Assembly: GCA_023412655.1 (NCBI GenBank)
Contig: JAEYNH010000058.1
Coordinates: forward strand, 1-30,953
Origin: Pseudomonadota bacterium
GTDB lineage: Bacteria; Pseudomonadota; Alphaproteobacteria; Caulobacterales; Caulobacteraceae
Reading direction: 5' to 3'
DNA length: 30,953 nt
The first letter of the stretch is position 1. Each line of letters opens with the position of its first letter. The notes under the pieces were generated by a model. It was not told the DNA's origin. It saw only the letters and a list, made by a program, of their open reading frames with translations, and ran no database searches. Shown in pieces: positions 8,161-16,094 of the stretch. Both the position numbers and the translations under genes were made by a program.

Positions 8161-9095
8161 GCGGCCCGTCTCCGCGTCACTTCCTCGATCTGTGGAAACT
8201 GGACGCCGCCGAAATCCGGGCGATCCTCGACGACGCCAAGGCCCGCAAGGCCGCCCGGGCCGGCTGGCCCAAGGGCCGGCCTGACGCCGACCGTCCGGCC
8301 GACGGCCGGACCCTGGCCATGATCTTCGAGAAGAACTCCACCCGGACCCGCTTCTCGTTCGACGCGGCCATGCGCCAGCTCGGCGGCTCGGTGATCATCT
8401 CCAATGCGGCCGACATGCAGCTCGGCCGCGGCGAGCCGATCGAGGACACCGCCAAGGTGCTCTCGCGCATGGTCGATGCGGTGATGATCCGGGCCAATGC
8501 CCACGAGGACATCGAGCGCTTCGCCATGGCCTCGGCCATCCCGGTGATCAACGGCCTGTCCGACCGCAGCCACCCGTGCCAGATCCTGGCCGACCTGATG
8601 ACCTTCGAGGAGCATCGCGGGTCCTTGCAGGGCAAGACCATCGCCTGGGTGGGCGACGGCAACAACGTCTGCGCCAGCTTCATCCACGCCGCGCCCAAGC
8701 TGGGCTTCAGGCTGAAGATCGCCACCCCGGCCATCTACCATCCCGACCTTGTCGACTTGGCCCGCGCCGCCGAGCAGAACGGCCATGTGGAGGCGGGGGA
8801 CGATCCGCACGAAGCGGTGCGGGGCGCCCATTGCGTGGTCACCGACACCTGGGTTTCCATGGGGGACACCGACCACGACGAGCGCTTCGAGGCGCTCGAG
8901 CCCTATCAGGTGGACGAGGCGCTGATGGCCGAGGCCGCGCCGGACGCGGTCTTCCTCCACTGCCTGCCTGCGCACCGCGGCGAGGAGGTGACCGATGAGG
9001 TCATCGACGGGCCGCAAAGCCTGATCTGGGACGAGGCCGAGAACCGTCTTCACGCTCAGAAGTCGGTCCTGGCCTGGTGTTTCGGGGCGATCTAG
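8157..9095 (+). CDS. argF: Ornithine carbamoyltransferase
   Basis: A 312-residue cytosolic enzyme joining ornithine and carbamoyl phosphate to give citrulline. The carbamoyl-phosphate loop STRTR (61-65), HPCQ (139-142) and the ornithine-site motif HCLPAHRG (268-275) are all intact, as is TDTWVSMGD (229-237). The start is the GTG at 8157, whose bases overlap the argD stop codon (8158-8160), so the two proteins are likely made in a coupled way. The length is typical. The next gene, a secreted serine hydrolase, starts 24 bases after the stop. Confidence 0.95.
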   Translation: MSGPSPRHFLDLWKLDAAEIRAILDDAKARKAARAGWPKGRPDADRPADGRTLAMIFEKNSTRTRFSFDAAMRQLGGSVIISNAADMQLGRGEPIEDTAKVLSRMVDAVMIRANAHEDIERFAMASAIPVINGLSDRSHPCQILADLMTFEEHRGSLQGKTIAWVGDGNNVCASFIHAAPKLGFRLKIATPAIYHPDLVDLARAAEQNGHVEAGDDPHEAVRGAHCVVTDTWVSMGDTDHDERFEALEPYQVDEALMAEAAPDAVFLHCLPAHRGEEVTDEVIDGPQSLIWDEAENRLHAQKSVLAWCFGAI

Positions 9096-9119
9096 CCGGA
9101 CCGGGTGATCGGGGCAGCC

Positions 9120-10718
9120 ATGAAGTTCTCTGCCGTGCGGGCTGGATTCCTGGCCGGCGCCATGGCGCTCGCGGCCTCGCAGGCCCATGCCCAGACGGCG
9201 GCCGACCTCGACGGCGTCTTCTCGCGCTTCTCGGCCGCCACGCCGGGCTGCGCGGTGGGCCTCGACCGGCCGGGTGAGCCGGTCCTGACCCGCGCCTGGG
9301 GGCTGGCCAACCTGGAGACCGGCGCGGCGAACACGCCCGACACCGTCTTCGAATCCGGCTCGGTGGCCAAGCAGTTCACCGCCGCCGCCGTTCTCATGCT
9401 GGCGGCCGAGGGGCGGCTGAATCTGTCGGACGACGTGCGCAAGCACATCCCCGAGCTGTGGACCTACCCGACCCCGGTCACCATCGAGCAACTGCTCAAC
9501 CACACCAGCGGCCTGCGCGACTGGGGCGACGTGGTCCAGCTGGGCGGCTGGCCCCGCACGACCCGCGCCTACACCAACGAGGAGGCGCTCTCGATCGCCT
9601 TCCGCCAGCGCGCTCTGAACTATGTCCCGGGGGCGGAGTACTCGTACAACAACACGGGCTACATCCTCGCCGCCGAGGTGGTCCGGAGGGTCAGCGGTCG
9701 GACCCTGGCCCAGTTCAGCACCGAGCGCATCTTCAGGCCGCTGGGCATGGACCGCACCCAGTGGCGGGACGACTTCCGCCGCATCGTCCCCGGCCGGGCC
9801 ACCGCCTACCGCGCCGGGCCGGCCCAGGACATGCCGTTCGAGAACACCTACGGCCACGGCGGACTGCTCACCACCGTCTCCGACCTGCTGACCTGGAACC
9901 GGGCCCTGGCCGAGGACCGCCTGGCCCCGGGGCTTTACGCCCAGATGCAGGTGCAGGGCGTCCTGACCGGCGGCCGCCGGATCGCCTACGCCCGGGGCGT
10001 GCAGGTCGAGGAGCGTCTCGGGCGCCGGGAAGTGGCCCATTCCGGCTCCACCGCCGGCTACCGCGCCTGGCTCGCACACTATCCGGCCGAGAAGGTGTCG
10101 GTGGCCGTGCTCTGCAACACCGCCGAGGCTGACGCCGTGGGCCTGGGCCGGCGGGTGGCCGACTTCTCCATCGTTCCGCCGGCGGCCGCCGCGGACGTCG
10201 CCTCGCCCACGCCGCCGAAGGAGCTGGAGGTCCGGCCCGGCGTCTATCTCGACGAGGCCACAGGCCAGGTCGGCCGTATCGTGCGCGAGAACGGGACCCT
10301 GCGGCTCACGGGTGGTCCCCTGGTCTATTCCGAGCGCGAGGCCCGCTATCGCATCGGCTCGGACCTCGTCATCTTCACCGCCGAGGGCTACGAGCGGCGC
10401 AGGGCGGACGGCGATGTCTCACGCTTCCGTCGCCTGACCAGTCACACCCACACACCGGCCGAGATGACCGCCGCCGCCGGCCTCTACGCCAGCGACGAGG
10501 CCCAGGCCACCCTGCGGCTCAGCTACTGGCAGGGCCGGCTGATCCTCCAGCCCGCCGACCGCCCCAGCTTCCGCCAGACCCTCGAAGCCCTGGAGCGCGA
10601 CACCTTCCTCGTGCAGGGCGGGGTGGTGCGGCTGGTCCGCAACGCCCAGGGCCAGGTCGAGGCTCTCCGCTTCACCACTGCGCGGGTCCGTGACCTGCGC
10701 TTCCGCCGCACCCGCTGA
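9120..10718 (+). CDS. Secreted serine hydrolase, beta-lactamase (class C/PBP-like) family
   Basis: A 532-residue exported protein with a signal peptide of about 24 residues (cleavage after SQAHA). The catalytic triad of the serine beta-lactamase-like fold is present: SVAK (81-84) with the nucleophile Ser, YNN (176-178) and HSG (307-309). The N-terminal 350 residues form this domain. The last 170 residues are a beta-rich extension like those of D-aminopeptidase/esterase relatives. Members of the family cleave peptides, esters or beta-lactams, so the true substrate is open; resistance should not be assumed. ATG 9120 begins the signal peptide, with a weak GGGG upstream; GTG 9105 is an alternative. 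It lies between argF and hslO. Confidence 0.88.
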   Translation: MKFSAVRAGFLAGAMALAASQAHAQTAADLDGVFSRFSAATPGCAVGLDRPGEPVLTRAWGLANLETGAANTPDTVFESGSVAKQFTAAAVLMLAAEGRLNLSDDVRKHIPELWTYPTPVTIEQLLNHTSGLRDWGDVVQLGGWPRTTRAYTNEEALSIAFRQRALNYVPGAEYSYNNTGYILAAEVVRRVSGRTLAQFSTERIFRPLGMDRTQWRDDFRRIVPGRATAYRAGPAQDMPFENTYGHGGLLTTVSDLLTWNRALAEDRLAPGLYAQMQVQGVLTGGRRIAYARGVQVEERLGRREVAHSGSTAGYRAWLAHYPAEKVSVAVLCNTAEADAVGLGRRVADFSIVPPAAAADVASPTPPKELEVRPGVYLDEATGQVGRIVRENGTLRLTGGPLVYSEREARYRIGSDLVIFTAEGYERRRADGDVSRFRRLTSHTHTPAEMTAAAGLYASDEAQATLRLSYWQGRLILQPADRPSFRQTLEALERDTFLVQGGVVRLVRNAQGQVEALRFTTARVRDLRFRRTR

Positions 10719-10748
10719 CCGGCGGGTCGCAAAGCTGCTGACGCATCC

Positions 10749-10762
10749 TATATTGGCGCCCA
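10749..10762 (+). promoter_or_regulatory. Possible -10 element giving a leaderless hslO transcript
   Basis: TATATT at 10749-10754 is an AT-rich hexamer in GC-rich DNA, ending seven bases before the hslO ATG (10762). A start of transcription at the usual distance would fall on or beside the A of ATG. No ribosome site is present upstream of that ATG. The -35 region is not convincing, so the call rests on the -10 and the missing ribosome site. Confidence 0.35.
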
Positions 10763-11655
10763 TGTCCAATCCCTCCGTTCCCGACGACCTGGTCGGCGCA
10801 TTCCAGATCGAAGGCGAACCCGTGCGCGGCCGCGTGGCGCGCCTCGGCCCCGCGATCGACGAGATCCTCCGCGGCCACGACTATCCCGAGCCGGTGGCCA
10901 ACCTGCTGGGCGAGGCCTGCGCGCTCGCCGCCCTCGTGGGCTCGAACCTGAAGTTCGACGGCCGCCTGATCGTCGAAGCCCGCGGCGCCGGCGCCGTGCG
11001 CTACCTCGTGGCCGACTACGACACCTCCGGCGGCCTGCGCGGCTACTGCCGCTTCGATCCCGAGGAGGTCGCCGCCGCATCCCAGGGCTTCCAGCGCCCC
11101 GGGGCCCGCAGCCTGCTGGGTGACGGGGTCTTCATCATGACCGTGGACCAGGGGGCGGACATGGACCGCTACCAGGGCATCACGGCCATCGAGGGCGAGA
11201 CCCTGGCGCTCTGCGCCGAACAGTATTTCGCCCAGTCCGAACAGACGCCCACCCGCGTGCGTCTCGCGGTCGGCCAGGTGGATGGCCAGTGGCGCGCGGG
11301 CGGCGTGCTGATCCAGTACATCGCGGGGGACGAAAGCCGCGGGTCCACCCTGGAGGCGTGGGAGCGCACCCAGGCCCTGTTCGAGACCCTCGGCGAGGAC
11401 GAGCTGCTCGACATTGAGCTGAACTCCAACACCCTGCTCTGGCGGCTCTTCCACGAGGACGGCGTTCGCGTGTTCGGCTCCAAGATGCTGCGCGCCTTCT
11501 GCCGCTGCTCGCAGGACCGCATCGAGACGGTGCTGAAGTCGTTCCCGGCCGAGGACCGCGAGGGCATGGTCGAGCCCGACGGCAAGATCCACGTCACCTG
11601 CGAGTACTGCAGCAAGGTCTACGCCGTGGAGCCCGCCACTCTGGAAGTCGTCTAG
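10762..11655 (+). CDS. hslO: Hsp33 redox-regulated chaperone
   Basis: A 297-residue cytosolic holdase that is activated when oxidants release zinc from its C-terminal cysteines and unfold the linker. The four zinc ligands are visible as CRC (Cys247, Cys249) and CEYC (Cys280, Cys283). Typical core segments include ANLLGEACALAALVGSNLKF (46-65) and GGVLIQYIAGD (180-190). ATG 10762 matches the usual family start; the extra upstream frame from 10690 overlaps the hydrolase gene and looks non-homologous. It has no ribosome site and may be leaderless. It converges on metZ with a REP-like double hairpin between them. Confidence 0.94.
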   Translation: MSNPSVPDDLVGAFQIEGEPVRGRVARLGPAIDEILRGHDYPEPVANLLGEACALAALVGSNLKFDGRLIVEARGAGAVRYLVADYDTSGGLRGYCRFDPEEVAAASQGFQRPGARSLLGDGVFIMTVDQGADMDRYQGITAIEGETLALCAEQYFAQSEQTPTRVRLAVGQVDGQWRAGGVLIQYIAGDESRGSTLEAWERTQALFETLGEDELLDIELNSNTLLWRLFHEDGVRVFGSKMLRAFCRCSQDRIETVLKSFPAEDREGMVEPDGKIHVTCEYCSKVYAVEPATLEVV

Positions 11656-11662
11656 CGCAGAT

Positions 11663-11694
11663 CCTCCCCACCGGGGGAGGTGGTGCGAAGCGCC
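11663..11694. repeat. REP-like double hairpin between hslO and metZ
   Basis: CCTCCCC (11663-11669) and GGGGAGG (11674-11680) form a perfect seven-pair stem with a four-base loop. A second hairpin, GGTGC-GAA-GCGCC (11682-11694), follows at once. The layout resembles a palindromic intergenic element that I recall as common in Caulobacter-related genomes. It lies between two convergent genes, so it may also act as a two-way terminator. Only one copy is visible here, so the repeat status is inference. Confidence 0.55.
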
Positions 11695-11705
11695 GTAGGG
11701 GGCGC

Positions 11706-12890
11706 CTACGCCTTGTCCAGCGCCCGCGAGACGTCCCGCACCAGATCGCCCGGCCCTTCGAGGCCGACGCTCATCCGCACCCAGCCCTGGGTCAGGCCGA
11801 TGGCCTCGCGTTCGGCCTCGGGCATGGAGCGGTGCGTCGTCGTCGACGGGTGCGTGGCCATGGACTTGGCGTCGCCTAGGTTGTTGGAGATGTCGACGAT
11901 CTCCAGCGAGTCCAGGAACCGCCAGGCCGCCTCCCGGCTGCCCAGGTCGAAGGCGATGACGTTGCCGCCGCCGGTCATCTGGCGGGCGATCACCTCGGCC
12001 TGGGGGTGGTCCTCGCGGCCGCAGTAGACGATCTTCCGGACCTTGCCGTGCGCGCCGATGGCCTCGGCCACCTTGCCGGCGTTGTCCGTCTGGCGCCGCA
12101 CCCGCAGTTCCATGTGCTCCAGGCCCTTCAGCAGCACCCAGGCGTTGAACGGCGACAGCGCCGGCCCGGTGTGCCGGTGCATGTCCTTGTAGGCTTCCAG
12201 CAGCAGGTCGGCCTTCCCCAGGATCGCCCCGCCCAGCACCCGGCCCTGACCGTCGATGTGCTTGGTGGCCGAATAGACCACCACGTCGGCGCCCAGCTTC
12301 AGCGGCTTCTGGAAGACCGGGGTGGCGAACACATTGTCCACCACCAGCTTTGCGCCTGCGGCCTTGGCCACCTCGGCCACGGCGGCGATGTCGGTGACCT
12401 CCAGCAGCGGATTTGCCGGGCTCTCCACGAGGAAGGCCTTGGTGTTGGGTCGCACCGCCGCCTTCCAGGCGCCGATGTCCGTGGCGTCCACGTAGGTTGT
12501 CTCCACCCCGAAGCGCGGCATCCATTCCGACAGGATCCAGCGGCACGAGCCGAACAGCGCCCGGCCCGCCACGATATGATCGCCCGCCCGAACCAAGCCC
12601 ATCAGCGCCAGCTGGACCGCCGCCATGCCCGAGGCCGTGGCCTTGCAGGCCTCCGCCCCCTCGATCAGCGCCAGGCGCTGTTCGAACATCTCCGTCGTGG
12701 GATTGCCGAAGCGTTGGTAGATGAAGCCAGGCGTCTCGCCCGCGAACCGCGCGTCGGCCGCCGCGGCGCTGTCGTAAGAAAAGCTCTGCGTCAGGAACAG
12801 CGCCTCCGAGATCTCGCCGTACTCGGTGCGCATGAGGCCGCCGCGCACCGCCTGGGTCTCGATCTCCCAATCGCGCGGGTCTTCCGCCAT
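11706..12890 (-). CDS. metZ: O-succinylhomoserine sulfhydrylase
   Basis: A 394-residue Cys/Met-metabolism PLP enzyme that makes homocysteine directly from O-succinylhomoserine (or O-acetylhomoserine) and sulfide. Motifs are FIYQRFGNPTTEMFE (56-70), ATASGMAAVQLAL (84-96), VVDNVFATP (183-191) and the PLP lysine in YSATKHIDGQGRVLGG (Lys210). Segments such as RALFGSCRWIL suit metZ better than metB or metC, but acyl-group preference cannot be read with certainty. ATG 12890 was chosen because GGAGG lies five bases upstream; the ATG at 12902 overlaps that site. It is divergent from the dCTP deaminase gene across 154 bases. No SAM riboswitch is visible in front of it. Confidence 0.9.
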   Translation of the reverse strand: MAEDPRDWEIETQAVRGGLMRTEYGEISEALFLTQSFSYDSAAAADARFAGETPGFIYQRFGNPTTEMFEQRLALIEGAEACKATASGMAAVQLALMGLVRAGDHIVAGRALFGSCRWILSEWMPRFGVETTYVDATDIGAWKAAVRPNTKAFLVESPANPLLEVTDIAAVAEVAKAAGAKLVVDNVFATPVFQKPLKLGADVVVYSATKHIDGQGRVLGGAILGKADLLLEAYKDMHRHTGPALSPFNAWVLLKGLEHMELRVRRQTDNAGKVAEAIGAHGKVRKIVYCGREDHPQAEVIARQMTGGGNVIAFDLGSREAAWRFLDSLEIVDISNNLGDAKSMATHPSTTTHRSMPEAEREAIGLTQGWVRMSVGLEGPGDLVRDVSRALDKA

Positions 12891-12987
12891 CACGGCCTCC
12901 ATAAACCTTCAGAAAAGCTGCGGCCACGAACGCCCTCGCGCCCCGTCGGTCAAGGGCCGGTTGCAGCCTCGCGGCCCCTTTCCGACC

Positions 12988-13010
12988 GCAAGGCCCACCG
13001 CAAGCCTTGC
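12988..13010. promoter_or_regulatory. Perfect inverted repeat in the metZ/dcd divergent promoter region
   Basis: GCAAGGC (12988-12994) and GCCTTGC (13004-13010) are a perfect seven-base inverted repeat with a nine-base spacer. Its right arm overlaps the predicted -35 box of the dcd gene. A repressor or activator of either divergent gene could bind here, but no regulator is identified. As an RNA hairpin on the metZ transcript it would also be possible. Confidence 0.35.
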
Positions 13011-13034
13011 CACATCGCCGTTCTCGGCTAAGTC
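13007..13034 (+). promoter_or_regulatory. Predicted housekeeping promoter of the dCTP deaminase gene
   Basis: TTGCCAC (13007-13013), 13 bases, then GCTAAGTC (13027-13034) fits the Caulobacter housekeeping consensus TTGNCGS-N10-14-GCTANAWC with one mismatch in each box. The ATG at 13045 lies ten bases after the -10 box, so the mRNA would have almost no leader, consistent with the lack of a ribosome site. Confidence 0.5.
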
Positions 13035-13044
13035 TGTGCCGCCC

Positions 13045-14064
13045 ATGAGCGACACCAACCGCCCCGGCATCCTGCCCTGCCAATCCATCGAAAGCCTGAT
13101 CGCCGGCGGCGCCATCGCCGCCGACACGCCTTTCGACGCCGACCAGGTCCAGCCGGCCAGTCTCGACCTTCGCCTGGGCGCCCGGGCCTGGCGCGTGCGC
13201 GCCTCGTTCCTACCCGGCCGACACCTGGTGCGCGAGCGCATCCGCGATGTGGCCATGCACGAGCTGGACCTCACCCGGGGCGCGGTCCTGGAGCGCGGCT
13301 GCGTCTACATCGCCGAGCTGCAGGAGCGCCTGACCCTGCCGCCCGGCGTCTCGGCCCGGGCCAATCCGAAGAGCTCCACCGGCCGGGTCGACGTCTTCGT
13401 GCGCCTGCTCACCGACACCGGCGCGGCCTTCGACGACGTGGCCGAGGGCTATACGGGTCCGACCTTCATCGAGATCGCCCCCCAGACCTTCTCGGTGCTG
13501 GTGCGCACCGGCACCCGGCTCAACCAGCTGCGCCTTAAGCGCGGCGCGCCCGAGCGGCTGCGCATCGAGAGCGTCGGCGTCGACCTCACCGGCGAGGTCG
13601 CCGGCTTCCGCGGCCGCCGCCACGCCGGCGTCGTCGACCTGGACCATGTGGACGGCCACGACCCCCGCGACTTCTGGGAGCCGCTGATCCCGCGCAACGG
13701 CCAGCTGCTGCTCGATCCGGGCGAGTTCTACATCCTGGCCTCAAAGGAAGCGGTGGAGATCCCTGTCCTGGAGGCGGCGGAAATGACTCCCATCGATCCT
13801 TCGGTGGGCGAGTTCCGCGTCCACTATGCGGGCTTCTTCGATCCGGGCTTCGGCACCGACGAGGCCCACGGCAGGGGCTCCAAGGGCGTGCTGGAGGTCC
13901 GCAGCCACGAGACGCCTTTCATCCTGGAGGACGGCCAGACCGTCGCCCGTCTGGTCTATGAGCCGCTCACCGAGCGGCCGACGCGGCTCTACGGCGACCT
14001 CGGCTCGCACTACCAGCGCCAGGGGCTCAAGCTCTCAAAGCACTTCAGGGTCTGGGGCGAGTAG
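13045..14064 (+). CDS. dcd: 2'-deoxycytidine 5'-triphosphate deaminase (two-domain alphaproteobacterial form)
   Basis: A 339-residue cytosolic enzyme that deaminates dCTP to dUTP for thymidylate supply. It is about twice as long as E. coli Dcd because it holds two dUTPase-like folds. The N-terminal one carries QPASLDLRLG (36-45), KSSTGR (109-114, with the conserved Ser-Ser), GYTGP (135-139) and TRLNQLR (157-163). The second, from about 215, shows the degenerate copy DPGEFYILASKE and the FDPGFG segment. ATG 13045 matches the start of the first fold; it lacks a ribosome site but has a good promoter close by. It is convergent with the kynureninase-like gene. The symbol is by function, since this form differs from the classic short Dcd. 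Confidence 0.88.
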   Translation: MSDTNRPGILPCQSIESLIAGGAIAADTPFDADQVQPASLDLRLGARAWRVRASFLPGRHLVRERIRDVAMHELDLTRGAVLERGCVYIAELQERLTLPPGVSARANPKSSTGRVDVFVRLLTDTGAAFDDVAEGYTGPTFIEIAPQTFSVLVRTGTRLNQLRLKRGAPERLRIESVGVDLTGEVAGFRGRRHAGVVDLDHVDGHDPRDFWEPLIPRNGQLLLDPGEFYILASKEAVEIPVLEAAEMTPIDPSVGEFRVHYAGFFDPGFGTDEAHGRGSKGVLEVRSHETPFILEDGQTVARLVYEPLTERPTRLYGDLGSHYQRQGLKLSKHFRVWGE

Positions 14065-14079
14065 GGCGCGGCGCCGCCC
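14064..14079. terminator. Short GC hairpin between dcd and the kynureninase-like gene
   Basis: GGGCG (14064-14068) pairs with CGCCC (14075-14079) around a six-base loop, starting at the last base of the dcd stop codon and lying between two convergent genes. It has no T-tract and is small, so it is only a weak bidirectional terminator candidate. Confidence 0.3.
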
Positions 14080-14100
14080 TCGCCGAACCCGCTTGAGGCC

Positions 14101-15261
14101 CTACAGCGCCCGGCAGGCGGCGCAGAACGCGTCCAGGTCCGCCGCGTCGTGATAGATCGACAGGCCGATCCGCAGCACATCGTCCCGCACGTCGACGATG
14201 ACGTCCCGCTCTGCCAGCGCCTGCTTCCACGCCAAGGCCCTGGGGTGTCGCAGCGCCAGGAACCGCGCCTGCGGCCCGGCGCCCGGCGGATTGAGCGGGA
14301 CGGCCTGCGCCAGCGGCCCGGCCTGCCCGCCGGCGATGCGGGCCAGCAGCTCCTGCTGCAGGTCGATAACGTGGGCCGCCACCGCCGCCGTGGTCAGCCC
14401 TTCCGCCGCCAGCATCCGCCCGGCGGCCACGAAGCGGTAGAGGCCGGACGGATCGAACGTCGCCCCCAGGAAGCGGCCGGCGTCGCGGGTGTAGCCCACC
14501 CCGCCCGGCGGCCCCTCCAGGTCCCCGAACTCGGCGTACCAGCCCGTCAGCACCGGCCTGGGCGCAAACCCCGGCGGCGCGTGCAGGAAGGCCGCGCCTT
14601 CCCCGGCCATGGCGTACTTGTAGCCCCCGGCCAGGTAGAAGATCCGCTCGGCCACGGCCGAAAGGTCGGTGGGGACCGCCCGGAAGCCGTGATAGCCGTC
14701 CACCACCACCCAGGGCCCCTCGGGGCGGGAAAGCTCGGCCAGCTCCCACACGCGCTCGAACACGAAGCCGCTCTTGAAGAAGACGTGGCTCACGAAGATC
14801 AGGTCGAATTCGCCAGCCCTCGCGGCCTCGAGGAACCGCTCGGCGAAGTCCGGCCCCTCGCTCGCAACCCGCGTCAGCTCGACCTCGCCGGCCTCCGCCC
14901 AGCGGGCCGCCTGCCGCCGGAACGAGTGGAACTCCCCGTCCGTCGACAGCACCCGCACCGGTCGCCGAGCCACGGCCGACATCAGCACGCTAAGCAGGGT
15001 GTGGGTGTTGGGCGCGAACACCACGGTCTCGGGCGAGGGAAGGGACAGCTCCTCGGCCACCAGCGCCTGGGCCGCCGGATAGATCTCGCCCAGCGCCCGG
15101 TCCCACTTGCGGTCGGCCAGGGCCGCGGCGTCGTCCCAGGCCGCGACATGGGCCTCGAAGGTGGCGTCGGGCCACAGGTGATGGCTGTGGGCGGCCATGT
15201 GCAGCCGCCCTGGCGCGGCGGCGAACGCCCGCCGGAACAGGTCCTTGCGGGCGGCGCTCAC
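14101..15261 (-). CDS. Class V PLP-dependent enzyme, probable non-canonical kynureninase
   Basis: A 386-residue fold-type I PLP enzyme of the class V group. The PLP lysine is in GGYKYAMAGEG (Lys215), an Asp that would contact the ring nitrogen is in VVVDGYHGF (Asp188), and FAPNTHTLL (82-90) should hold the phosphate. It resembles kynureninase in the YKY motif but lacks the canonical LDGNSLG start, having HMAAHSHHLWPD (21-32) instead. The start GTG 15261 overlaps the stop codon of tryptophan 2,3-dioxygenase (GTGA, 15258-15261), so the two are coupled and the role is likely kynurenine cleavage to anthranilate. The function is inferred from neighbourhood; another PLP reaction is possible. Confidence 0.75.
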   Translation of the reverse strand: MSAARKDLFRRAFAAAPGRLHMAAHSHHLWPDATFEAHVAAWDDAAALADRKWDRALGEIYPAAQALVAEELSLPSPETVVFAPNTHTLLSVLMSAVARRPVRVLSTDGEFHSFRRQAARWAEAGEVELTRVASEGPDFAERFLEAARAGEFDLIFVSHVFFKSGFVFERVWELAELSRPEGPWVVVDGYHGFRAVPTDLSAVAERIFYLAGGYKYAMAGEGAAFLHAPPGFAPRPVLTGWYAEFGDLEGPPGGVGYTRDAGRFLGATFDPSGLYRFVAAGRMLAAEGLTTAAVAAHVIDLQQELLARIAGGQAGPLAQAVPLNPPGAGPQARFLALRHPRALAWKQALAERDVIVDVRDDVLRIGLSIYHDAADLDAFCAACRAL

Positions 15262-16049
15262 AGCTTGGTCCTCAGCGACCACAGCTCGGGGAAGCAGCGC
15301 CGCTGCAGGGTCCGGCTCAGGTACCCCGCGCCCTCGGTGCCGCCGGTGCCCGCCCGCCCGCCGATGATCCGCTCCACGGTCAGCACATGCTTGTGCCGCC
15401 AGGTGACCAGGGCGTCGTCCAGGTCCACCAGCTTCTCGGCCAGCTGGTACAGCTCCCAGTAGCGCTGGGTGTCGCGATAGACTTCCAGCCAGGCGGCCTC
15501 CACCTCGGGCGAGGGGACATAGGCCTGTGAGACATCCCGGTTCAGCACCGTCTCCGGCAACGCCAGCCCGTGCTTCGGCAGCTGGGCGATGGCCACGTCA
15601 TAGAGGCTGGGCGCCTCAAGCGCGGCCTTCAGCTGGGCCAGGGCTTCCGGCCGCTCGGCGTGGAAGCGCAGGAAGCTCTCGTCCTTCAGGCCCAGCAGGT
15701 ATTCGAGGGTCCGGAACTGGTGGCTCTGGAAGCCCGAACTGGTCCCCAGGCTCTCCCGGAAGCTGAGGTAGTCGGCGGGGGTCATGGTCGCCAGCACGTC
15801 CCACGACAGGGTCATGATGGTCTGGATGCGCGAGACCCGCGCCAGCGCCTTGTAGGCCGGTTCCAGGTCGCCCGCCTCGATCAGGCGCTTGGCCAGGCCG
15901 ACTTCGTGGATGATCTCCTTGAGCCACAGCTCCTTGGTCTGGTGGATGACGATGAACAGCAGTTCGTCGTGACGGTCGCTCAGCGGCTTCTGGGCCGCGA
16001 GCAGCTCGTCGAGCGCGAGATAGCGCGCATAGGTCATGGGTTCGGACAT
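15258..16049 (-). CDS. kynA: Tryptophan 2,3-dioxygenase
   Basis: A 263-residue haem enzyme that opens the tryptophan indole ring to N-formylkynurenine, the first step of the kynurenine route. Family motifs are FIVIHQTKELWLKE (32-45), SGFQSHQFRTLEYLLG (105-120, with the substrate-binding Arg) and the haem-ligand region RHKHVLTVERIIGG followed by GTGGTEG (about 218-240). ATG 16049 gives the usual family length; ATG 16037 is an alternative. It is followed by the coupled class V enzyme and preceded, 45 bases away on the same strand, by an M20 peptidase. No formamidase gene lies in this window. Confidence 0.94.
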   Translation of the reverse strand: MSEPMTYARYLALDELLAAQKPLSDRHDELLFIVIHQTKELWLKEIIHEVGLAKRLIEAGDLEPAYKALARVSRIQTIMTLSWDVLATMTPADYLSFRESLGTSSGFQSHQFRTLEYLLGLKDESFLRFHAERPEALAQLKAALEAPSLYDVAIAQLPKHGLALPETVLNRDVSQAYVPSPEVEAAWLEVYRDTQRYWELYQLAEKLVDLDDALVTWRHKHVLTVERIIGGRAGTGGTEGAGYLSRTLQRRCFPELWSLRTKL

Positions 16050-16094
16050 GGCGGGACCCTAGGCTTGCGCACGCCCGTCCCGCCAGCCCGAAGA

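Noticed and set aside
7914..10079. A second long minus-strand open frame opposite argD, argF and the serine hydrolase.
   Set aside because: Same reason: no recognisable domain, composition typical of antisense frames, and three well-supported genes opposite.
12891..13044. SAM-II or other SAM riboswitch in front of metZ.
   Set aside because: The conserved GATTT-type core and pseudoknot segments of SAM-II could not be found on the minus strand; only a simple inverted repeat is present.
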